This document shows positions 23,601 through 34,742 of a stretch of 64,000 bases of DNA, one piece after another. The notes under the pieces are model-generated. The model ran no database searches. It had not been told where the DNA came from and saw nothing but the letters and a program-made list of their open reading frames with translations. Made by a program: the position numbers and the translations under genes. Each line of letters begins with the position of its first letter. Position 1 is the first letter of the stretch. The DNA comes from Isoetes taiwanensis (Eukaryota; Streptophyta; Lycopodiopsida; Isoetales; Isoetaceae): contig JAJEKV010000024.1 in NCBI GenBank assembly GCA_021234155.1, forward strand, positions 13,550,913 through 13,614,912, in the 5' to 3' direction.

Positions 23601-25089
23601 AGAGAGCCTTTTCTTCCTATTGTATTATGTCGAAAGGTCACCGCACGTAGCAATGGAAGAAGCATGCAAGAAGACCATACTTCAATGCAGACATCAATCC
23701 AAATCTTTGATGTCGTTAGCTTGAGGTGTAGATACATCCGCTGGCTATCGCCTAAGCCGACATACAATGCATCCTCCGCCGAAGGCGCATCGCCTCCGCT
23801 GGAGGGCGGACTTGCTTATTGAAGCCGGATTATGCTAATGGTGCCATGGAAGAAGCGCAAGATCGTGGCAAGATCCATTTGTGTGCTACACATTCATATT
23901 GGTGAGGTGCTTCTGAACGCTTTGCAATTTTGTCTGCCGCCGGCGAGGGTGCTACGGGGATAATTTTGCATTCCACCATTCTTATGGACCACTTAGTTTG
24001 GCCATTTTGAGTCCTCGCTTAAGTTAGTGTCCACAAACATGTTGTTCAAAGTAATGTTAATTTGCCCTTCTCATGTAAACAATTCGCTTAATTTTAAATA
24101 AAAGCAGTGTTAAGTTTTATGCACAGAGTTCCCCATTTGTTAAGCCGGTGCACGCCAGCTTTTGCTTTTACCAATCCTTTAAATTCAACCACTTAACCAT
24201 GGTTGTACAGATGGGATAACCGCATGGTGGCGACATTAGCCGCGATGAGTGATGATAGTGAAGGTACCACATTGGCCTTTGCAGGGGTTGTCTTTTAAGG
24301 TGCTCAAGTCCATAATGTTATAGACCCTCGGTTTATCGAGCTCCCGCCATCTAAAGATGGGTTGTGAGCTTGACTTGGATGCAAAACCATGGGAGGTCAT
24401 CGTCGCTAGCGTTAACAAGAAGGGGAGAAGTATCCTCGGCCTCGTAATCAAGTGGATTGTCGCTGAGGGTCGGACCATTCGCTGGCGCATCGCCGCGATA
24501 CCATAGCCTAGGACAATGAAACCAAAAGCTGGTAAATCTATGTTTATGATGTTTGTTCCAATCGTGAAAGAATATCCATATGTGGCTTTTGACTTTGACT
24601 ACTAATAAATAGTGATGTATTCTGGTATTTCTTAGCTCCATTCTACGAGTTATACAGCTTACCATCTAATGTCATCAGATGTTCATAGATTTTCTTCGAA
24701 AGGATATGATGTCACATTAACAGTTGCCGCTTTTTACAATTGCATGTACTTCTGAGTTGTGTACAAGGTAAGCAATACGTTTCACTCAATGGTAGTTTGC
24801 ACAAATGTTTGTTTTGTGTAGGAACTTGAACGTGGAGTGACTTAATGGGGAGACGTGGAAAAAGGCCGCCAGGCCCGCCCGCCCCACTCCGGGAAGAAGG
24901 GCTCGAGATTACCACAAAGTAGACATTGCCCAAGGGGTGTGTGGTGACACCTTAACATGGAAAGTAGCCCGCTCTATGCCACGGGTTAACGAGATGAACC
25001 ACTCAGAAGAGGAAGCAATTGCACGATAAACAACAAATGTCAAGCAGTCCATATGCTTGGAGAGTGGTGGTCAAAATGCACGTGAAGCG
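20681..25089. other. No recognisable gene
   Basis: Only short frames (under ~105 codons) on both strands, none with a recognisable domain. No LTR pair, hairpin or RNA gene was found by reading. Confidence 0.45.
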
Positions 25090-26055
25090 TGGCTATATCC
25101 ACTCGAGCGATTGTTGTAATCTACACCCCTTCAAATGCGCCAGGTTTTGGCGAACATTTGCAGGAGGACCACCGCACAACACCTCCTCGAATTTTAATGG
25201 AACCTAAGCCAATCAAAAGTAGCGAGGTTTCCAAAAACAACTGCCACGCCCCGAGGTGGCAAGCAACCCATCCTACATAACTCCTCCAAAGTCGACAAGC
25301 GAAAAAGGCGCGCTTGTAACTCCATCAAGAATTGCAAAGTCTAGGGCTGCATGCAAGGGTAACGCACTGCAGGGGCTTTCGAGATCAAGGCACCTCAACC
25401 GGTAAGTACGGTGGCGTAACACAACCATTCACACCGAAGATGCGCTTGATGTGACTATTAACACATCTAATAAATGGAAATGCACCGTGGTACATTATAT
25501 TCACTGATGATTGTGGTTGTACCTACACCCTGAGATGTTGTGTTTTATGAACTCGAGGACCACCGCAACACTGACGCATTGGAACTCAAGCCAATCGTGC
25601 ACAGGTTTCCAAAAACAACCCTCACGCCCGAGGTGGTAAGCAACCCATCCCACATAATCCCTCCAAATGAAAGTCGTGACACAAAGGAAAGGCGCTTGTA
25701 ACCGACCGGCGAATCTCTCGTGCCTAGGGCGGTATGGCACATGAAATTAGGGCTTTCGACCCGGTAAGGCACCTCAACCCTATGCGGGCACAAGGTGGCG
25801 GCGAACACAACTATCGACACCGGCGGTGCGCTAAGATGTGACGACAACACATCTAGCCAAGTAGCCAAGTGGGTGACTCAACCGAGTGAAGTAACACGCC
25901 GCTAGTCGCATGCCATATGGCTTAATTGGGATACGCTTCCACCATGCTCGCCGCGCGGCTATCGAAACAACATCACTCCTCCAAATGTGGTGACTAACCC
26001 TTCAGACGCAACTCCTCCAAATGAAAGTCGACACAAAAGACTAGATGGTTCCACG
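25090..26055. repeat. Tandem repeat, ~380-390 bp unit, about 2.5 copies
   Basis: GAGGACCACCGCA at 25164 pairs with 25555, and GGTTTCCAAAAACAAC at 25226 with 25604 (offsets 391 and 378). The blocks GCAACCCATCC...CATAA...CCTCCAAA and CTAGGG...GGGCTTTCGA follow in the same order in both. A third partial copy with ACTCCTCCAAATGAAAGTCG lies at ~25930-26050. Copies differ by many small indels. GC content is higher than in surrounding DNA. Satellite-like array. Confidence 0.8.
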
Positions 26056-26499
26056 CCCTTCCTGCGGTTAACATTTTATGAGATGTACCGCCAAATTGAA
26101 TATGAGTAATGCAGACTTAAATGCGATCAACGCGAAATCTTTGATCGTGGTCATTGTGGAGTGTGTTATGCGTGGGGGACTGTGTGCGAGATGGGCCTGG
26201 GAACAGAAAGACGATTCTACAATGCAATGCTGGTACATTTCATGGAAAGCAAGAGGAAAAGCTCGTCTTAAATGCTGCTTCGCCGGGATAGCATCAACAT
26301 TACTAAAAGGTGGTCAGCATCGTTAATAACTCCGGTTTAGGATTCCAATCAATAAGTAATGAATCGCTATGTGTAGTATTGGGATGACACATTGCAAAGC
26401 CGATAAGGGAAACGAAGCTTAATTATTTGGGATGAGGCCCCTATGCGATGCATAGGCATGTGTTTATATTACTGATGTGAAATACATTCCTGTGGTTGT

Positions 26500-28690
26500 G
26501 ACAAGCCATTTGGCGGTATCCCATTGTGCTTGAGGAGACCTTCGCGTTTCTGCCAGTTGTTAGAAGGGGTAGCCGTAAGTAATGTGATAGTTGATAAAGT
26601 GACGCTTCAACAGGTCACAACTCATGGACCAACGTCAGGTGCAATCTCGCTAACAATCAACATGAGAGTGATGGGACTAATTGGAGAAAATCAGAAAGAC
26701 GCTAATGCTTGCGCATCGGGTCTTTAGGACTTGGAGATGGCCGGAGACAACTTTTGGATGACATTGGGTTGATTACGTATGTTGTCTCGATGAAATGTGC
26801 TTGAACTCCCAAAAATGTAGATACAGTTAACATATCCAAATATCGAAAGCACAACTTTTAACAATGTGGAATATTGGACAAAAGCGCGTCATTCTGGTAC
26901 ACCACTCAAATGATGATGTAGAGATCAACATGAAAGCCGCGCATTACGCTACCCGGGAGAATCAAAGATATGTCTAAGTGCTGATCGCTGTATCGATGAT
27001 GAGGAGATCTAATATCGCATCCAATTGAGTTCTGGAACACTCAATCCAAGTGGTATGCCTCAACATAAGCATTCCTGAAGGAGGGTATTTATTCGTAATG
27101 CCGATACCATCCATCCTCAAAATCGCCTAGGTCTTCTCAATGGCACGGCCTAATTATAATGCCTAATTTTGGGAAATAAGGTAATTGATGCCTATGGTCA
27201 AATCTGAAAGAATGTGGGATCAAGAGTTTTATACCTAGGATTCCTCTAAACCCCACACATTCAATTACATTTCAATTTGAGAGACCTAATTTCAATCCCA
27301 CCAAAGATTTGCTATGACGATCAGCACAAGGGCACATGGAGCTTGTAGTTGGTTTCAGTACCTCATCCAAGCATTTTCTCATGGATGTTTCCTATGTGGC
27401 TGTCAAGAGTCCAAAGTTCCCCGATAGAATAAAGGTTCTTATAAACAACACCGAGGCAATCGGTGATGGACATAAGTATACCTAAGTAAATGTTGTATAC
27501 AAGGAAGTATTTAATCCCATTGTATAAGGTATTTTCACTCTTACAAGAAGGCCTTGCGATCAAAATTTTGTTTAGTGAGGCATTGAAGAGTCGTGCTATT
27601 TGCCGCGCGCCACGGCATACGGTGATCCCCACGCTTTGAGGAGACTTCGCAAGTTTTGCTGCTTGTTGAAGGGTAGTCGGTAAGTACAGGATAGTTGAGG
27701 CGACGCCGTTTCGTAGCTCACACCCGAAGTAACTAACGCTTTGCGCACCAGCTAACAATCAAATATGAGAGTGATGGGAATTAAAATCGAGAAAATCGAA
27801 AGATGCACGGCTGGCATCGGCCCTTGAGACTTGAGATAAATGGCTAACTTCGGGATGAGGCCAGTTTACTTTCATGTGTTGCTGTCTGGCTGAAATGCTT
27901 GAACTCCCAAATGTAGATGGACTCCTATTAGCACATATCCAAATATTTCCAATAACTTTTGGAACAAATGTAATATTGGACGTTGCTAGCTATTCTGCCA
28001 AATTCGCATCAATGATGATGCAGATGATCAATATGGTGCCGTGACATGCTACCTTATATCAACAAAGATATGTCTAAGTGTCATCGCTGCATCGATGATG
28101 AGGAGATCGCATGCATGATCCAATTCGAAAGCTCTGAACACTCTCAATCCGGCGGTATGCCTCAACATAAGTTAGTCTTCGGAAGGAGGGCATGATTGTA
28201 ATGTCGATAATGATCCATCTCAAATCGCTCTTAGGTCTTCTTTCAATGGCACGCTGCCTAATTATAATGCCTAATTTTGGGAAATAAGCAATTGATGCTC
28301 ATGGTCAACGAAAGAATGCGGGATCAAGAGTTTTTATACCTAGGATTCCTCTAAACCCCATGACCGGTAATTGCCATTTCAATTTGAGAGAGATCATAAT
28401 TTCCAATCCCACCAAGATTTTGCTATGACGAATAACAAGGCACACAAGGGCAAACCATGGATGAAGTTGGTTTGTACTTACCTAATCCAAGATTTTCTCA
28501 TGGACGTACTTTTATGGGCGTCAAGAGTCCAAAGCCCCGGGATAGAATAAAGCTGCCCTTATAAACAACACCGAGGTAACTCCAGATGGATATAAGTATA
28601 CTTAAAATGCTGTACAAGGAAGTATATTTGATCCCTACCATAGTAATAAATTTACGAAGCGCCTCGATCAAAATTTTGTTAGTGAGGCAT
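26500..28690. repeat. Tandem duplication, ~1.1-kb unit, two copies
   Basis: Matching landmarks have constant offsets: GAGGAGAC at 26532 and 27638 (1106), GTCTTCT at 27131 and 28235 (1104), AGTGAGGCAT at 27574 and 28681 (1107). Long shared stretches include CCTAATTATAATGCCTAATT and ATAAACAACACCGAGG. The minus frame at 27363-27758 (131 codons) lies within a unit but is not preserved in the second copy and shows no domain, so I do not call it a gene. The unit could be retrotransposon-derived. Confidence 0.85.
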
Positions 28691-29509
28691 TAAAGAGTCG
28701 CGCCTTTAGTGCCTTTATATATGCTAACTTCTACCGCTATTAAGGCCAAAATAACGCTCCCATCCAATGAGTTTGACTTTCCTTAACACGCTACCGTAAC
28801 AAGATTTCACACGCTTCATTGTACTTCCTAGTCGGGTCATACGCAACCTCAATTGCTTCCGGTACCGAAAGCAACATAATCTCACATATTTTGCACGCAC
28901 AATTTTCATCGCCGCGACGCCGCACATCGCTTACAAGATATCTCTTGGCATATATACACCATTTGTTTGGTCCCCGGGTGGTCAACGTAAAAGTAGATTA
29001 ACTTATCCGCCTAATTTCGAGGTGTTCTTTAAACGGCTCCTCGATTTGATGTAGCATGATGGGCCATGTACGGGCCACGCACCCCATCCATGGTGTCCTG
29101 ATCTGCACGTGGTACCCAAATTCCTGATTTTTAAAAGTGGAAGACGCAAGTGAAGCGTCCTTTAAAGTTGCTTTTACAATTAATCTTTTAACCAGCGGAT
29201 CAGCATGGCAAAAATCCTAACCATTAAATTTTATTAAATCGTACCTCATTAAAAGAGGCGAGGTATAAAACTCATTTCACAAAAGGTAATGAGGTGGCAC
29301 CAATACTATAGATGGACTTTCTGTAGCTTTTTATAACGTTTCAAAGGCCGGAGGAATTTCGCGCAGAGGTAGTCTTTAATAGTGCTTAATCTGCCACCAT
29401 TGATTCTCTCAATGGCACTCCAAATTATTGGTGCTTTGGGTATCGCCCTCTCTGCAATGGAGCTGGAAGGTATCTAATGGGCCAAGTTTCTTTGAAACGG
29501 CACTCTTAC
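28691..29509. other. No gene seen
   Basis: Begins with the start of a third ~1.1 kb unit that breaks off near 28720, then unassigned AT-rich DNA leading into the GAATCT array. Confidence 0.45.
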
Positions 29510-30640
29510 AGACTCCATGCGACTTTTAAAAGAACGGGAATCTCCATAGGATTCTTTAGGAATTTAAAGGAAGCTCACAGAGAATCTTTGGGAATCTATG
29601 AACGCAAGGAATCTCGGAGGATTCTATAGAACCTTTATAAAACCTTTGAGAAGCCTTTAGAAGAATCTTCATAGAATCTATGGAATCTAGGAGAATCTAT
29701 ATAGAAATATGGGAAATTCCCAGAGAATCTTGGAGATGATCTTAGGAGGCTAGAGGAACCCCAAACAAAATTAGGGGAATTTCTACAAATCAAGAGAATC
29801 ATAGAGAATCGCAGGATCGAAGTGCATCTTCATAAAATCTTTGGATAAGAGAATCCTTGAAAATCTATAGGTAATCTAAGTGGAATCTATATAGGAATCC
29901 AATGTACCCTTTAGGAGAATCACTAGAATTTTGGAGACTCTAGAGGTTTCTTGTGATAAGTTCGGAAACGTAGAGGGATCTTTATAGAATCTTTTAAGAA
30001 TCTAGGTGCTTTGTGGAATCTTAAGGAATCTTTCATTACTAGTGCTGGTAGGGGAATCTCGGAGAATCCAAGAGAATCTAAGGAAATCTCGAAAACTGGG
30101 ATAAATCTCTCTTTGAGAATCTAGTTGAATCTTAAGGAGAATCTAAGTAATCCTATGGACATACTAAGCAAATCTTTCCTAAATTCGAGAATCTAGATAC
30201 TTTTTCCTAATCTCTCTTCAAGAATCTAAGTGAATCTTTATAGAATCTTCATTGAATGACTCCGACCCAATCTAAGCTTAAAATCTTTTGAGAATCTGTG
30301 GGACCTTTGATGGAATTAAGATTCTAGGGAATCCTATAGAATCAACAAAAATCTAGGAGAATTCACATAGAATTCTAAAGAATTTAGAGGTCCTTTTGTG
30401 ATAACGCTTTGAAATCCGAGAATCTTTGTAGAAACCTCCTAAGAATCTAAGGGAATCTTAGGGAACCACTCAAGTGTGTGTTTTTCTAGGGAATCTTTGA
30501 TAGAACCTTAAAGGGGAATCTAAGAGAATTTATATAGAATCTTAAGAAATGTAGAGAAAATTGGGATAATCTTTGAGTAATCTAGGGGAATCTTAAGGAG
30601 AATCTTAAGTTTGATGGCTCAAAATTTGCAATTCCCTTTA
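29510..30640 (+). repeat. GAATCT hexamer array, ~1.1 kb
   Basis: A degenerate array whose recurring core is (A/G)GAATCT(A/T), separated by 3-6 variable bases so that successive cores often start 10-12 bp apart. Variants with GGATTCT, AATCTT and AACCTTT fill the gaps. Cores are almost all in one orientation, making the plus strand purine-biased. No frame stays open through it. The array stops at a short TA tract and the dispersed 132-bp segment (30659). A larger array of the same kind lies at 43985-45930. Confidence 0.9.
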
Positions 30641-30658
30641 TAGAGATATATATATATA

Positions 30659-30790
30659 TATAAGTTGCCTTTCTTGTATACATAAAGTCAAGAAACTTGT
30701 ATACATATCCTAAAGTCAAGAAACTGCCAGGTTTTTCATGTCATACCAGCATCGGCCTTTGGTTTAGCATCCAAAATATTAAAAAGCATT
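30659..30790. repeat. Dispersed copy of the 10991-11122 segment
   Basis: Begins TATAAGTTGCCTTTCTTG, identical to 10991 onward for about 74 bp and similar to ~30790, and is likewise preceded by a TA tract. Within it CTTGTATACATA...AAGTCAAGAAA is itself duplicated. The copies are 19.7 kb apart in the same orientation. Confidence 0.92.
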
Positions 30791-32327
30791 ATAAGTATTT
30801 TCAAGGGTTTATGGGATTTTGTTTTTAAGATTGAATATGAACTATCGTCTCCAAAGATATCCAGAAAGCATCATACTAAATCAATGCATACATAAGTTTT
30901 CGGTACATGTGAAAAAACCTTCCCCGCCACTTTCAAGGTCCCTTTCAAACTCCATGGTGCGCATAAAACACCCCTCGCCAGCTAATATCCTCTGGTCAAA
31001 GAAGGCCCCACTGCATCCCCCCGCTTCTACCTGCTCTAATTCTGCCGGAATAACTTCGCTTCCACCTCGTGATGCAACCTTTGGGTTCTGGTTCCCGACA
31101 GAATAAGAAATTTCCACCAAGGCCATGTAACGTGAAACAGATGGGAATATTTCTCGCTACTGATACCCCCCATGAGCTTTCTTTATGATCTTATTCTCGT
31201 ACACGATACCAAACTTTGCTTCACAAACTAGCACATGCAAATTAACTTCCTACTAAATCTATTCCCCACTTCCTTACTAAAGCTTCAACCACGTAGGAAA
31301 AGGTGGTTTTGTGGTTGATGCCACAATCTACAAGGCCTCATTCCCGCAGGCCAAATCCAACTCCTTTCCATAACTCTTTGCAGGAAATATAGCTCTATTG
31401 ATCCACGTAATCACGCCTAAACTCCAACAATAGCACTCCTCGCCCGCCAATTCAATCCTTTAAGCAATCGCTTTGCCAACAATCGACAACGATCCAAATC
31501 CTTTGCTAATCGCTTTGGCAACATCCAAGAGCCCTTCTTGGTTTCAACGATGCTCATGCCTCCTCTCATTCCTACCAAGACTCGCGAAAAATGTGGAGCC
31601 CAGAAGTGGCGCGAAACCCTATCGACTTCCCACAATTTAGCATGAAAATAGCCAATAAACTTGCAAAACACATTAAAATTAGAAACTGTAATTCACCAAA
31701 CGAAGTCGTTCGGCTTCAAACACGCCAAAATATAGCCCATTTTTGCACAATACAAAGATCAAAAATCATAGTCCTAAACTAATCGATTCCCAAATACCAA
31801 ACAAAATCATAGGAAAGCCGGCACCATTCTAATGGTCGATGAAATGTATGCTTCGTGAAATTCTGTGACGTGAGTATGTTTTGCCACCATTCCTGCCACG
31901 TCGGCCACAGTGCCACGTCAGTCCTAAGAGGTTTGGTGAACAGTAGGATCCAGACACTAGAATGTCGTCTGTAGATGCAGCTCTGCATCGCAGCGGCATG
32001 CTTCAATTTACTCCGGCAGAGGCCGATCCTCCAGCTGCATGAATAATTCTAAGCTTAATTCCTTGTAATTCGAGCTTCCAGCTCCGATTCTCATGTCTTA
32101 GGTCTTTCGAGCTCATAATTTTCACTTCGCACTGTCGGTGGAAGAGAGAGCATAGATACTGTCTCGGCTTGTTTTCGAGTTTGTTTTGGTGTGGGGCATC
32201 AAGCCATAAAAATTCCGTGCACCATCGTCTTGTTTCCTTCGAACAATTCTTTGAATAAAAAATTCAGGTTCGAAGTCCCATTCTATTGTTTACTGTTTAT
32301 GCCAGCGCTAGCACCAAATTCTTTAAT
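30791..32327. other. Upstream region of the sugar-transferase gene
   Basis: Contains a minus frame 30881-31126 (81 codons) and another at 31417-31671 (84 codons), neither with a recognisable domain. The immediate upstream ~300 bp (32030-32327) is pyrimidine-rich and probably holds promoter and 5' leader, but I cannot place a TATA box with confidence. Confidence 0.4.
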
Positions 32328-34742
32328 ATGAAGAAAGGCTCCTTTATGTTCCGTCTTAATAGTGGGACAATGCAAAAGTTGAATCTAAGAGCAGAAATGA
32401 GTGGAACGACGGTAGCATGTCCTACTTGGGTACGAGCTGGAAAAGGAAATATTCGAAGTGGAGCTTTTCTGGTTCTATGCGCCCTATCTATTACTCTACC
32501 TTATATGGCGCTCTATCAGGCGCCTGATAGCTTTCGAAGATTGCTTTCAGAATCATCTTGGTCAAGGCCATTTCATCGTATTTTTGGTTGGGGAGATACT
32601 GTGCTCAACTTAAACCATAACTATGTAAGTTGGATATGCTTTATTAACTGCTTTTCCTTCGAATTCAAGTTGCAAATAACTAGGGACTATAGTACACAAT
32701 GCCCTGTATTTGCACCTCAAAATCTGCTTGATTAGGGATAAAGACTAGCTTCATTAGCATACAGTACTAAAGTCTCAAAGTTTTCTAACGAGCAACTTTT
32801 GCCACATAAGTTTTTCCTCTCTCATGTGTATATAGAGTCTGGCATGGGCATCAAGAGATTGCCGTAGGGTCAAGTCTTGTTTTTCTTTTGGCTTATCCCT
32901 GCTAGTACCTAATCCCCCCCTGCTATTTTACTGCAGACTCGCGGAGAGCTTGCAACATTAAGAAAAGTGTTGTCAGATGCTGCTTTTGAAAACAAGACAC
33001 TCATCATGACAACATTAAATCAGGCCTGGGCAGCCCAGGATACTATGATTGACCTCTTCTTGGAGAGTTTCCGGATTGGCAATGGAACAGAGACTTTGTT
33101 GAAGCATTTGGTCATTATTGCCCTTGATCAAGTTGCATACAATCGCTGTATTAAAGTGCACAAATATTGCTTCTCCCTAAGGACGGATGGAGTGAATTTT
33201 TCTGGCGAGAAATTTTTTATGTCTTCAGATTATTTGAAAATGATGTGGAGACGGATTGACTTTTTAAGGATGGTGCTCGAAATGGGATACAGCTTTGTGT
33301 TTTCAGTAATCTCTTTCCCCCTCATGCTTTTCATTTTTCATGTCTTTCTTTTTCTTTCTCTAGCATGCATAATTTTTGGTGTGTAACTTCTATTTTTATC
33401 CTTTGGTATCTGATTGATTAACTTGCTAGTCAACCCAATTTGCCTGCATACACGTCTAGGAGTGCAATCATGGTACACCAACATTACTGTCAAATTGCCC
33501 TCCAGGGCACAATATTAGTGGAACGTCAAAAATTACTAGTCTTTATTGCAGACATGGAACCTACTAATGCTGTAGCATGGAGAAGCTGAATAGTATTCAT
33601 ATGAATATAGCTGCTAACTAATAGCATATGTGATATGTATTGAAATATCGGTCTTATTTAGGGACTGTAGAAATGCCCTAGATTGGCTTTTTGATTTGCA
33701 TTCTATGCATTGAACCCCATTATTAAACAATTATTTGACGATGCAGTGGAATGTGGTTTCATGCCATAGAGTTGCAAAAAAGAAGGATACAAGTTACTGG
33801 TGAATTTCTTGGTAGATTTCAATGAGATAATCTGTTAGGAAAGAATTCAGTGGAACTCCTACATGGGAAGCAGGTTGCTGTTGGCCATGTTTGCTAAGCT
33901 ATGAGTACATTTGCATCTACTCCTAAACAAGGCAATGCATAAGTGGTTGGAGACTAAATAAAGGATGTCAAAAAGTTCGTGACACTGAAGCAGTGTAATG
34001 AAAAAGTGTAGAGAAGAACTCAAGTAAAATAGCCACTTTCTTATCCATGAACTAACATGAGACAGTGTTAGTCAAATATCATCATCTCATAGCATTTTGG
34101 ATGTTAACCATGTTAATGTTTAGTCTAAAACAATAGCATGCATTAGAAATTTTTGGTTGCCATTATAGCTGTGTTTCATATCTACCCAGAATGGGTTCTA
34201 TCATGATCTCACATATTTATCTTGGCTATTATCAACAGGATGCAGATATTATGTGGCTCCGAAATCCCTTTGCACATTTTCTACCTGATGCAGATTTTCA
34301 AATAGCATGTGACAAGTACAATGGGAACTCCACGGACCTGAATAATGAGCCTAATGGTGGCTTCGTTTATGTTCGCTCAAGTAATGCTACAATCGCCTTT
34401 TACAAGTATTGGTATGATTCACGTCAGCTGCATCCTGGTATGCATGACCAAGATGTGTTAACTGCCATCCAGCATACACCTGAATTCGCGAAGATTGGGA
34501 TTAAAATGAAGTTTCTTAGCACAGAAACGTTTGGAGGGTTTTGCCAGTTGAAAAGTAATCTAAGGACAGTCTGTACAATGCATGCAAATTGTTGCAAAGG
34601 CCTTACAAAAAAGTTAAGTGATTTAAGACTCGTTTTAAATAGTTGGAAAAAATTTCAATCAATGGCAGGAGAAAGTGATGCGCAAGATAGCATACCTTGG
34701 CCCAAGGGAAACTGCATGCGATTGAAAAAGAAGGATACCTGA
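32328..34742 (+). CDS. Nucleotide-diphospho-sugar transferase (PF03407 type), three exons
   Basis: Likely a Golgi glycosyltransferase of the plant PF03407 family, moving sugar from a nucleotide donor, probably onto wall glycans or glycoproteins; substrate cannot be read. Exons: 32328-32624, 32937-33305, 34239-34742; introns start GT, end AG and are phase 0. The product is ~389 residues, normal for the family. Near residues 45-65 a single hydrophobic segment (FLVLCALSITLPYMALY) suggests a type II signal anchor. Exon 2 begins TRGELATLRKVLSDAAFENK; exon junction 2/3 rebuilds GYSFVFS-DADIMWLRNPF, whose DAD is the metal/nucleotide-binding DxD. Later come PNGGFVYVRSSN, MHDQDVLTAI, GGFCQ and CTMHANCC, in family order. 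The start is the first in-frame ATG (32328). Reading frame is fully intact, in contrast to nearby transposons. High confidence in family, none on substrate. Confidence 0.93.
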
